Assembly: GCA_031278315.1 (NCBI GenBank) | Contig: JAITKS010000454.1 | Coordinates: forward strand, 1 to 5,093 | Direction of reading: 5' to 3' | DNA: 5,093 nt | Source of the DNA: Planctomycetaceae bacterium | Lineage (GTDB): Bacteria > Planctomycetota > Planctomycetia > Pirellulales > Thermoguttaceae | Part shown: positions 1 to 4,467 of the stretch, piece by piece | Layout: every line of letters begins with the position of its first letter | Numbering within the stretch: position 1 is the stretch's first letter | The notes under the pieces: generated by a model | Databases searched by the model: none | What the model saw: only the letters and a program-made list of their open reading frames with translations | Told to the model about the DNA's origin: nothing | Position numbers and translations under genes: made by a program

Positions 1-119
1 GCAGTTTTAGTTTTGTCTTTGCCTCCGCAACAACCTTTTTTACCATTGGCTTTTTCACCATTGGCGTTGACAGTTTTTGAATCAGCAGTTTTTGCTTTGT
101 CTTTGCCTCCGCAACAACC
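1..119. repeat. Imperfect direct repeat encoding the GCCGGKDK units
   Basis: Bases 1-35 and 85-119 match at 33 of 35 positions, a period of 84 bp (28 codons). On the minus strand both encode the Gly-Cys-Cys-Gly-Gly-Lys-Asp-Lys unit of the EF-hand protein. The copy at 1-35 is cut by the window edge, so more copies may follow outside. The repeat is in frame, so copy-number change would alter protein length without a frameshift. Confidence 0.75.
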
Positions 120-527
120 GCCTTTGGACACTTCGCCCTCGCTGGAAAATTTTACTTGAACCGTTTCAGCGTTTTTGCCTTCACTGCAACAACTCTTTTC
201 ACTGCCGGCAGTTTTCGCAACAGTTTTTGTACTGTCATTGCAACAATCGCTTGCGGTTGCGTCTTCATGTTCGCAAGGCAAACCGGTTTCTGGACAAATT
301 TTTACAGCTCCTTTAACAGCAGATTTCATTTGTTGGATTTTAGCAAAGTAATCTGCAAACTCTTCTTTGCTTAAAACACCGTCTCCGTTTTTGTCTGCGT
401 TTGTAAATCTTGCGTTGACCTCCACTTGCGGAATTGACGGACTACTGCTAATTTGTGCGTAAAGAACAACAACGCAAATCATCAAGCATGCTGCTACGCT
501 CAATCCAATTAAAATATTTTTTTTCAT
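1..527 (-). CDS. EF-hand, Cys-Cys-repeat exported protein (3' end off window)
   Basis: The open frame runs from ATG at 525-527 to the window edge without a stop, giving 175 complete codons; the C-terminus lies outside. Residues 1-4 are MKKN and residues 5-26 are strongly hydrophobic, so this is a signal peptide or an uncleaved membrane anchor. A canonical EF-hand calcium loop follows at residues 45-56 (DKNGDGVLSKEE, ligands at D45, N47, D49, S53, E56), preceded by F41 and followed by F57. After it comes a Lys/Ala/Thr-rich, low-complexity tail with four Cys-Cys pairs (95-96, 113-114, 138-139, 166-167) plus C78 and C85. The last two pairs sit in near-identical GCCGGKDK(A/T)KT units. Single EF-hands on exported proteins are frequent in Planctomycetes. 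The CC repeats suggest metal binding or disulfide cross-linking, but that is inference. No clear Shine-Dalgarno precedes the ATG. The exact function is not recognised. Confidence 0.85.
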   Translation of the reverse strand, partial: MKKNILIGLSVAACLMICVVVLYAQISSSPSIPQVEVNARFTNADKNGDGVLSKEEFADYFAKIQQMKSAVKGAVKICPETGLPCEHEDATASDCCNDSTKTVAKTAGSEKSCCSEGKNAETVQVKFSSEGEVSKGGCCGGKDKAKTADSKTVNANGEKANGKKGCCGGKDKTKT

Positions 528-630
528 GGTTTTAACTTTTGGTTAAATTTTAAATTTTCGGTTATGGCAGCTCAAACAACTGAACCACAAAAAACATAAC
601 ACAAAAAAATATTGAAAAATGTTCAAATAC

Positions 631-652
631 ATTGACAAATTACTCTGTCAAT
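631..652 (-). terminator. Possible weak terminator after the lipoprotein gene
   Basis: Arms of 7 bp, ATTGACA at 631-637 and TGTCAAT at 646-652, flank an 8-nt loop. The hairpin lies 24 nt past the lipoprotein stop codon on the minus strand. It is AT-rich and no proper U-run follows, so it may only be a 3'-end structure. It lies in the 148-nt gap before the EF-hand gene, in which I see no other gene. Confidence 0.25.
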
Positions 653-675
653 TATTTTGGCAAACGATTTCACGA

Positions 676-1161
676 TTACTTGCTTTCAACTTTTAATCCT
701 CTTGGCACAGGTAATCGTTCCTGACCGCCGTCAAGTGTAAACGTGAACTCATTTTTGCCCTCCTTGATTTCAACAACCTCCGTTGATTTATCCGGTCTGT
801 ATTTGAGCGGAATTAAAGAAATCGGCGTCATCTCTTCAAGAGTGTTACCGAGACAATCTTCAATTTTATCAAATGCAATTGTGAATCTTCCTTTCGGCAC
901 ACCTGGATACGCGAACGAAGTTTGAATTTCCGCAACACCTTTTTTATTCGTGCTGCCGCCGGATTTCCACTTGTAATTCGGATCAGTCGAAATCAATGAA
1001 ACACGGACTCCTTCAATCGTCTCACCGCCAAACGTTACCTTAATTTTGCAAGGATATAACTTGGGTAATCCCTCCGGTGCCGGAGGTAACCGGCTACAAC
1101 CTGTTGTCAAAAAATAAAGTAACAATATTACAACGACACGATAATACATTGATGGGAACAT
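676..1161 (-). CDS. Small lipoprotein with carboxypeptidase-regulatory-like (transthyretin-like) fold
   Basis: The 161-residue product starts with a short charged region (R8) and a hydrophobic stretch at 9-19 that ends in a lipobox-like LTTGC, with Cys22 as the predicted lipidated residue. It is therefore probably a membrane-anchored lipoprotein facing the periplasm or the cell surface. The mature part (about 38-100) reads KIKVTFGGETIEGVRVSLIS..., then GGSTNKKGVAEIQ... and GVPKGRFTIAF. That is the usual pattern of the beta-sandwich carboxypeptidase-regulatory-like proteins found by the dozen in Planctomycetes, often directly after a DUF1559 gene. The C-terminus is a beta-rich tail (about 127-145). 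A second possible start is Met5 at 1147-1149; neither start has a clear Shine-Dalgarno. The gene lies 138 nt downstream of the DUF1559 stop, so co-transcription is plausible. Biochemical function is unknown; a structural or adhesive envelope role is inference. Confidence 0.85.
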   Translation of the reverse strand: MFPSMYYRVVVILLLYFLTTGCSRLPPAPEGLPKLYPCKIKVTFGGETIEGVRVSLISTDPNYKWKSGGSTNKKGVAEIQTSFAYPGVPKGRFTIAFDKIEDCLGNTLEEMTPISLIPLKYRPDKSTEVVEIKEGKNEFTFTLDGGQERLPVPRGLKVESK

Positions 1162-1210
1162 GATAATATAATTGTTGATGGTTTATAACAAAATTGATAG
1201 GAGGAATCGC

Positions 1211-1236
1211 GGTAAAAGGTTTTTAAACCAATTACC
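1211..1236. repeat. Inverted repeat in the DUF1559-lipoprotein gap
   Basis: GGTAAAAGGTTT and AAACCAATTACC pair at 10 of 12 positions around a two-base centre. The hairpin lies about 50 nt upstream of the lipoprotein start and could be an mRNA processing or stability element. No function is demonstrated. Confidence 0.3.
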
Positions 1237-1266
1237 GTAATCCTTACCCCAATAAACCTACCGGTG

Positions 1267-1296
1267 TGATTTAATTTGATATTCAAAATTAAATCA
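1267..1296 (-). terminator. AT-rich stem-loop just after the DUF1559 stop
   Basis: Perfect 11-bp arms, TGATTTAATTT at 1267-1277 and AAATTAAATCA at 1286-1296, enclose an 8-nt loop and start 3 nt after the TGA stop of the DUF1559 gene. On the minus strand no U-run follows, so it is a poor intrinsic terminator. It may instead protect the 3' end of the upstream message or allow partial read-through into the lipoprotein gene. Confidence 0.35.
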
Positions 1297-1299
1297 AAA

Positions 1300-2508
1300 T
1301 CACGGACGCGGTAAATTTTCACCATCATCATTGATAGCACCCAATCTTTGCCAATCTTTCCGATTGATCGAGTTAGACGTGAAATGAACCGTACCATCAG
1401 CATAAGCTGCATTTACTCCGCCGGTATGAAATGATCTTGCGGCAAAAAAACCAGCTCCGTGACGAGTTCCCCAATCAGGATAATTGGGATTAGGCGGACT
1501 GAAAGCAGAAAAACCTGTTGACCAAGACCTGCCAACAATCCACGCATAACACCGCCAACCATTCCATTGATTTGCAGATGTAGAAATATGCGAAGCAACA
1601 TCAAAATTATCATCGGCATAAATCCCGGCAAGACCACCCGGGTGGTTCGTAAAAGAACCGTCTCTGTAAGTAGGTCTTCCTGTTGTGTAAGCACATTTTG
1701 TGTATGGCGTCATGGGATTGGGTGCAATACCGCCAGCCGGGTCTGCATCTGCCGCACCGCCATAAGTACCGTCTCCAATTATTGCTTCACTAAACAGTAA
1801 AGAGTTGCTCGTACCATCGGTAATGCCTTCAAAATGTGTAGTCAATCTATAACCGCCAAACACTCCATCGGTTCGGACTGTTGTGTCGTAAGTGTATCCG
1901 GTACCAGAACCAGTACACGCAACATAATTTGTTCCAGCAACCGGAGTTGGATCACTACTGCCGGAATCTCTATTGGCAGTACTACTGTTCTCGCCAGAAT
2001 ACCATGTTGTTCCGCTAACACTGAAAGCCTTTGATAGACCATTGGCGGAATCAGACGGGCAACGAAAAGTTGCAATTTTGGTTTTCGCAATTTCCTGACA
2101 AGGCGGCATAACACGTTGTGTATCACCGCTTGTCCAATACATCCATGTACGGTTAGACCAATTTTGATATGGTTCAACGATCTGAGCAAACATAGAACTC
2201 TGTTCCATATACGGTAAGATTGCCGCATGTACAGAGAACCCTATCGCATGGGTGCAGTTACCACAACCGCTTCTTCTTCCAGTGTTAAATTCTGGAAATT
2301 CATTTTTCGCGTCGTAAAAGTTGTGGTTAGCGAGCGCGATTTGTTTTAGATTGTTGGAACATTGGAGTCGTCTTGCGGCTTCTCTTGCCATTTGAACGGC
2401 TGGTAACAACAAACCGATCAGAATGCCGATGATCGCAATGACCACCAAAAGTTCAATAAGCGTAAATCCATAAACACCTATCCCCCCCCCCCCCCCCCAT
2501 TTTAACAT
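1300..2508 (-). CDS. DUF1559 family pseudopilin-like protein with prepilin N-terminus, preceded by a G17 tract
   Basis: The 402-residue product has the type IV prepilin processing signal YG|FTLIELLVV: cleavage after Gly14, mature Phe15, conserved Glu19, hydrophobic helix about 17-38. AREAARRLQCSNNLKQIALA follows, the hallmark of DUF1559. Later family landmarks are the HAAILPYMEQ region (about 94-103), TNYVACTGSG (193-202), GITDGTSNSLLFSE (228-241), and the C-terminal H-X9-DG motif (H361, D371, G372). Length is normal for the family. Members are thought to be exported by a type II secretion/type IV pilus-like route and to sit in the envelope; their molecular role is poorly known. The start is uncertain: the ATG at 2508 lacks a Shine-Dalgarno and lies just after a stable hairpin. 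Codons 4-9 (WGGGGG) come from a 17-base G run, which makes the frame length-dependent. A start at 2629 with a good ribosome site would be in frame if the run had 16 G. Confidence 0.93.
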   Translation of the reverse strand: MLKWGGGGGIGVYGFTLIELLVVIAIIGILIGLLLPAVQMAREAARRLQCSNNLKQIALANHNFYDAKNEFPEFNTGRRSGCGNCTHAIGFSVHAAILPYMEQSSMFAQIVEPYQNWSNRTWMYWTSGDTQRVMPPCQEIAKTKIATFRCPSDSANGLSKAFSVSGTTWYSGENSSTANRDSGSSDPTPVAGTNYVACTGSGTGYTYDTTVRTDGVFGGYRLTTHFEGITDGTSNSLLFSEAIIGDGTYGGAADADPAGGIAPNPMTPYTKCAYTTGRPTYRDGSFTNHPGGLAGIYADDNFDVASHISTSANQWNGWRCYAWIVGRSWSTGFSAFSPPNPNYPDWGTRHGAGFFAARSFHTGGVNAAYADGTVHFTSNSINRKDWQRLGAINDDGENLPRP

Positions 2509-2629
2509 TTGCTTTCGGAAATAAACGCAATTTCCGAAGTGAGAAGGTGACTCCGCTGAACAGTTTTAAACTGAACAGCATTAAAATTGTCTGATAGACA
2601 ATTATCGTAAAAAACTTTTTCACGAACAT
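2453..2629 (-). CDS. Leader ORF overlapping the DUF1559 start; probable out-of-frame 5' part of that gene
   Basis: This 58-codon frame starts at ATG 2627-2629 with AAGGA at 2636-2640, 6 nt upstream, the best Shine-Dalgarno in the cluster. The peptide begins MFVKKFF, has a hydrophobic stretch at about 6-21, then a basic part (SLRKLRLFPKANVK, 30-43). It reads Met-Gly5 through the G tract and ends at TGA 2453-2455 inside the DUF1559 gene. If the tract were 16 G instead of 17, it would continue directly into the prepilin signal and give a single protein of about 442 residues. It may therefore be the true N-terminus seen in an OFF or miscalled phase. Alternatively it is a leader peptide whose translation controls the downstream gene. 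Another ATG 4 nt upstream (2633) opens a 43-codon frame ending at TAA 2502-2504, overlapping the DUF1559 ATG; its ribosome-site spacing of 2 nt is poor. Confidence 0.45.
   Translation of the reverse strand: MFVKKFFTIIVYQTILMLFSLKLFSGVTFSLRKLRLFPKANVKMGGGGGDRCLWIYAY
2482..2498. repeat. Homopolymer of 17 C (G17 on the coding strand), candidate phase-variation tract
   Basis: Seventeen uninterrupted C residues on the plus strand encode part of Trp4 and all of Gly5-Gly9 of the DUF1559 frame. From the ATG at 2508, 16 G gives GGA-TAG (immediate stop) and 18 G gives a TGA nine codons after the last Gly codon. Only tract lengths equal to 17 modulo 3 keep that start in frame. Runs of this length in a moderately AT-rich genome are typical slipped-strand contingency loci, and G runs can also form G-quadruplexes. 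Assembly error in length is possible. Confidence 0.85.
2514..2538 (-). promoter_or_regulatory. Stem-loop just upstream of the 2508 start
   Basis: Perfect 9-bp arms, TTCGGAAAT at 2514-2522 and ATTTCCGAA at 2530-2538, enclose a 7-nt loop. In the message the stem ends 5 nt before the ATG at 2508, where a ribosome site would be expected. This argues against independent initiation at 2508, or suggests control of it by upstream translation. Confidence 0.4.
2585..2603 (-). promoter_or_regulatory. Stem-loop in the DUF1559 leader
   Basis: AATTGTCT (2585-2592) and AGACAATT (2596-2603) form a perfect 8-bp stem with a 3-nt loop. A second small palindrome, CAGTTTTAAACTG, lies at 2561-2573, flanked by CTGAACAG direct repeats (2556-2563 and 2571-2578). 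Together with the hairpin at 2514-2538 the leader has three potential stems. They may be regulatory, or incidental if the leader is coding. Confidence 0.3.
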
Positions 2630-2635
2630 ACATTT

Positions 2636-2640
2636 TCCTT
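2636..2640 (-). promoter_or_regulatory. Ribosome binding site AAGGA for the 2629 start
   Basis: AAGGA lies 6 nt before ATG 2627-2629 on the minus strand, an ideal distance. It is the only convincing Shine-Dalgarno in the three-gene cluster. It supports translation starting at 2629, not 2508. Confidence 0.5.
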
Positions 2641-2690
2641 TCTTAAAAAGTTGTTATTGTTATATTCCGCTTGCTCCAGACGGAAGCTAA

Positions 2691-2729
2691 AAATTTTGAG
2701 TTTAAAATAAAGTTTGAACTCTAAAATTT
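2691..2729. repeat. AT-rich inverted repeat upstream of the DUF1559 leader
   Basis: AAATTTTGAGTTTAAA (2691-2706) pairs with 2713-2729 with one mismatch and one bulge, around a 6-nt loop. T-runs lie on both sides, so it could act as a bidirectional terminator. It sits about 60 nt upstream of the leader start on the minus strand and no gene feeds into it from either side in this window. Confidence 0.35.
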
Positions 2730-2869
2730 TTTAACAGCGGGTAGTTTATCAGAAATTGTTTGACTGTCAATACGGGGGAAAGATTTTTTTCAGAATTTTT
2801 GTTTTTCGACTAGGTATTTTCGTATCTAAAAATGGAAAACGTGAACGGTTACAAAAAAATAAAAATTTT

Positions 2870-2882
2870 GTAATATATCAGT
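2870..2882 (-). repeat. ACTGATATATTAC motif, copy 1
   Basis: This is GTAATATATCAGT on the plus strand, the reverse complement of ACTGATATATTAC. It faces copy 2 at 3106-3118, and the two bound a 249-bp block. The shared module CGTGAACGGTTAC plus an A/T run lies just outside it at 2840-2862. Confidence 0.6.
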
Positions 2883-2951
2883 AGAATATTTTTTTTGACA
2901 GGATAAACAGGATTACAGGATTTACAGGATAGCGGTTAGTTTGCATTTATT

Positions 2952-3034
2952 TTTTTAAACACGAAACACACGAAAATCATATACAACTCCTTTTCGTGTA
3001 TTTCGTGATTTTTCGTGTGTTTCGTGTTTAAAAA
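2952..3034. repeat. CGTG-rich palindrome, copy A
   Basis: The left arm at 2952-2979 (TTTTTAAACACGAAACACAC then GAAAATCA) pairs with 3006-3034, perfect except for one extra base. The right side has an additional internal half at 2991-3007, a 16-of-17 duplicate of 3010-3026 offset by 19 bp. The same type of element recurs at 3711-3787. Confidence 0.75.
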
Positions 3035-3105
3035 TTTTCGTAAAATTTCTCAAAGGTTTTAAATTTATTTTTCAATAACCAAAAAAAGTTGAAAAAAAAA
3101 ATTCC

Positions 3106-3118
3106 GCTGATATATTAC
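3106..3118 (+). repeat. ACTGATATATTAC motif, copy 2
   Basis: The copy reads GCTGATATATTAC, with one mismatch to the consensus, preceded by an A-run and TTCC. It is inverted relative to copy 1. Confidence 0.6.
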
Positions 3119-3225
3119 GATTCTTTTAATTTATTATTTGAAAATCCTGCTAATCCTGCAATCCTGTTTATCCTGTCAAAAAACAAAAAAAAGATGACGT
3201 CGAAACAACCGCGTTCTTGTAACAA

Positions 3226-3250
3226 TAAATTATTCCACTGAGATATTCCG
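3226..3250 (+). repeat. Diverged ACTGATATATTAC motif with extended flank
   Basis: The 25 bases match the reverse complement of 3558-3582 at 22 positions. The core reads CACTGAGATATTCC. This shows that the conserved unit extends left of the core into TAAATTATT. Confidence 0.45.
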
Positions 3251-3316
3251 CTAAATTTTATCTCCCCCTTTGACAAAAAAATTTGATTGGTTACAATTTT
3301 ACGAATCTTTGCGGTA

Positions 3317-3346
3317 TTGATAATCACACAATTAAACATTTAATAA
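3317..3346 (+). promoter_or_regulatory. Sigma-70-type promoter for the SRP RNA
   Basis: TTGATA at 3317-3322 and TAATAA at 3341-3346 are separated by 18 nt. They place the transcription start about 7 nt later, at 3353-3354, exactly where the RNA's terminal stem begins. Confidence 0.6.
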
Positions 3347-3353
3347 TTTAATA

Positions 3354-3463
3354 GACAAACAGAAGGGAGATCCGGCAATGGAAGGCTGTGAACCTGGTCA
3401 GGTAGGAAACTAAGCAGCCATAAATAGTTACTTTCATGTGCTTGGGTCTTCCTTCTGTTTGTC
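3354..3463 (+). ncRNA. ffs: Signal recognition particle RNA, small bacterial (4.5S) type
   Basis: This RNA of about 110 nt is the scaffold of the signal recognition particle. It binds Ffh and its receptor FtsY to deliver membrane and secreted proteins to the SecYEG channel. The conserved domain IV is at about 3393-3419: CTGGTCAGG, an apical UAG-GAAA-CUA tetraloop stem, then AAGCAGCC, which forms the Ffh-binding asymmetric and symmetric loops. The ends pair as a long terminal helix: GACAAACAGAAGG at 3354-3366 with CCTTCTGTTTGTC at 3451-3463. There is no Alu domain, so it is the short form found in most Gram-negative bacteria. The length fits the family (E. coli 4.5S is 114 nt). It has its own promoter and terminator and stands alone between repeats. 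Confidence 0.94.
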
Positions 3464-3473
3464 CGTTTTTTTT
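3451..3473 (+). terminator. Intrinsic terminator of ffs
   Basis: The 3' strand of the RNA's terminal helix (CCTTCTGTTTGTC) is followed after two bases by eight T residues at 3466-3473. The closing stem of the RNA thus appears to double as the terminator stem. Confidence 0.65.
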
Positions 3474-3558
3474 CTTGAGAAATTCTAATTCTAATAATCG
3501 ATTACGCTTTCTTATAAATACCTCTAAATTTCAACTTTATTTGGTTGATGAATTTTAC

Positions 3559-3571
3559 GTAATATATCAGT
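3559..3571 (-). repeat. ACTGATATATTAC motif, copy 3
   Basis: Reads GTAATATATCAGT on the plus strand, identical to copy 1. It faces copy 4 at 3791-3803, and the pair bounds 245 bp, close to the 249 bp between copies 1 and 2. Confidence 0.6.
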
Positions 3572-3710
3572 GTAATAATTTATTTTTTGTAACGAAAAAG
3601 ATAACCGTTCACGAATAAAAATAAATACGCCCTAAAAGAACGATCGGATATTAGATCAATATGGTTAATTGTCTGAACTATGATTTTTGTGATTTGTATT
3701 ATTGAAATGA

Positions 3711-3787
3711 TTTTTTAAAACACAAAAACACGAAAAACACGAAAATCATATAACAATCTCTTTTCGTGCATTTTGTGTTTAAAAAAT
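3711..3787. repeat. CGTG-rich palindrome, copy B
   Basis: The imperfect inverted repeat runs from TTTTTTAAAACACAAAAACA on the left to TTTTCGTGCATTTTGTGTTT on the right, centred on ATCATATAACAATCTC. The centre resembles ATCATATACAACTCC of the copy at 2952-3034, so the two are diverged copies of one family. It ends 66 nt past the GNAT stop and might also act as a 3'-end structure for that message. Confidence 0.65.
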
Positions 3788-3790
3788 TTC

Positions 3791-3803
3791 ACTGATATAT
3801 TAC
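3791..3803 (+). repeat. ACTGATATATTAC motif, copy 4
   Basis: Exact ACTGATATATTAC, preceded by AAAAAATTTC. It is inverted relative to copy 3. Confidence 0.6.
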
Positions 3804-3853
3804 AAAGAAATTTTAAAGTGTAATTGCAATATCACGTCATACTACAAACAAAA

Positions 3854-4465
3854 TCACCACGACGGACTGTGGACATCAAGAGGTCCTTCCGGTAACTTTA
3901 CATCACTTAACTGATAATACATCGGACAGTTCGATTTCATCGCAATCGGTAAATCTCTCTGATTCCACATAACTACCGATTCATCCGCTAACTTCCATCC
4001 CTGCGTCTCATAAAACGAAACTAAATATTCTTTACAATATAAAATAGCAAATTGAAATCCGCGTTTCGCCGATTCATTCAAAACAACTTGCAACATTTCA
4101 TGAGCAATGCCCGAATTGCGAAACACCGGATCAACACAAACCCCCTGAATACTCGCAACACTATACCGAAAATTCCACGTAGTTGTAATTGTCCGCACTA
4201 CTACAGCAATATGTCCAATCACATTCTCACCGTCACAAACTACAACCGAAAATAACGGAGGCGTACTATGCCAAGTCCGCCTGTCTTGAAAAATATCAGA
4301 CCAGTCAGGAAAACAAAGCCGCAACAATAAACGTATCCGCAAATCCAAACTCACATCTACGTCTGCCTCTTCAACTACCTCAACTTTATAAGATTTCACA
4401 GACCTAAATAACCTTAACCTTAATAAATCAATGAAATTTTTCAAAGACTTCAAGTTCATCTTCAC
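3854..4465 (-). CDS. GNAT-family N-acyltransferase
   Basis: The 203-residue product has the GCN5-related acyltransferase fold. A basic N-terminal stretch (about 1-30) precedes a first helix with RIRLLLRLCFPDW (43-55). VVVCDGENVIGHIAVVVRTI (74-93) forms the central strands. SIQGVCVDPVFRNSGIA (105-121) holds strand beta-4 and the acyl-CoA pyrophosphate loop R-N-S-G-I-A (116-121, matching the R/Q-x-x-G-x-G/A rule). The C-terminal FYETQGW (151-157) is the usual tyrosine-containing motif near the acyl-CoA thiol. It should transfer an acetyl or other acyl group from CoA to an unidentified amine; the substrate cannot be told. The first codon at 4465 is GTG; an in-frame ATG follows at 4457-4459. A short AAGG (4470-4473) is 4 nt from GTG and 10 nt from ATG, so the start is unsettled. 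The gene stands alone, with a large palindrome abutting its 5' end. Confidence 0.85.
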   Translation of the reverse strand: MKMNLKSLKNFIDLLRLRLFRSVKSYKVEVVEEADVDVSLDLRIRLLLRLCFPDWSDIFQDRRTWHSTPPLFSVVVCDGENVIGHIAVVVRTITTTWNFRYSVASIQGVCVDPVFRNSGIAHEMLQVVLNESAKRGFQFAILYCKEYLVSFYETQGWKLADESVVMWNQRDLPIAMKSNCPMYYQLSDVKLPEGPLDVHSPSW

Positions 4466-4467
4466 GA

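Larger units (their letters stand above)
2891..3183. repeat. Nested long inverted repeat with GACAGGAT-type arms
   Basis: The left arm at 2891-2930 and the right arm at 3144-3183 are 40 bp each and match in inverted orientation at 37 of 40 positions. Each arm is built from (A/G)CAGGAT(T) units repeated four times. They enclose 213 bp that hold a second palindrome (2952-3034). The structure looks like a non-autonomous intergenic repeat, without coding capacity. Its role is unknown. Confidence 0.7.
2634..3316. other. Gene-free repeat-rich intergenic region
   Basis: No credible gene is present in this stretch of about 680 bp. It is AT-rich and consists largely of inverted repeats: 2691-2729, the 40-bp arms at 2891-2930 and 3144-3183, the inner palindrome 2952-3034, and the ACTGATATATTAC motifs. 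The open frame at 3115-3339 on the minus strand is partly a translation of the CCTG repeat and is not supported. I found no clear promoter for the DUF1559 gene. A TATAAC lies about 30 nt upstream of its leader start, but it has no matching -35. Confidence 0.6.
3474..3853. other. Gene-free repeat-containing region between ffs and the GNAT gene
   Basis: No supported gene lies in these 380 bp. They contain motif copies 3 and 4, the TTATTTTTTGTAAC...CGTTCACG module (3580-3613) and the second CGTG-rich palindrome (3711-3787). The stretch 3615-3710 shows nothing recognisable. Confidence 0.6.

Noticed and set aside
77..374. Two overlapping plus-strand frames
   Set aside because: They are antisense to the EF-hand protein, whose signal peptide, EF-hand and CC repeats make it clearly the real reading frame.
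483..494. Lipobox-like VAAC in the EF-hand protein N-terminus
   Set aside because: The cysteine (residue 14) is followed by more hydrophobic residues (LMICVVVLY), so it lies in the middle of the membrane segment, not at a lipoprotein cleavage site.
1199..1204. AGGAGG on the plus strand
   Set aside because: A perfect Shine-Dalgarno-like string, but no plus-strand coding frame follows at a suitable distance.
1128..1412. 94-codon minus-strand frame bridging the DUF1559 end and the lipoprotein start
   Set aside because: It overlaps both real genes out of frame and has no family features.
1842..2228. 128-codon minus-strand frame inside the DUF1559 gene
   Set aside because: It overlaps a confidently identified gene in another frame and its composition shows no recognisable domain.
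2891..3183. CRISPR-like array from repeated CAGGAT or CACGAA units
   Set aside because: Units are short, adjacent and in inverted arms, without regular unique spacers, and no cas genes are present.
3115..3339. 74-codon minus-strand frame
   Set aside because: Part of it (DRINRIAGLAGF) is a translation of the CCTG-type repeat arm. It has no recognisable domain and lies in a repeat block.
3436..3618. 60-codon plus-strand frame
   Set aside because: It starts inside the SRP RNA, crosses its terminator and then runs through repeat sequence, with no protein-like pattern.
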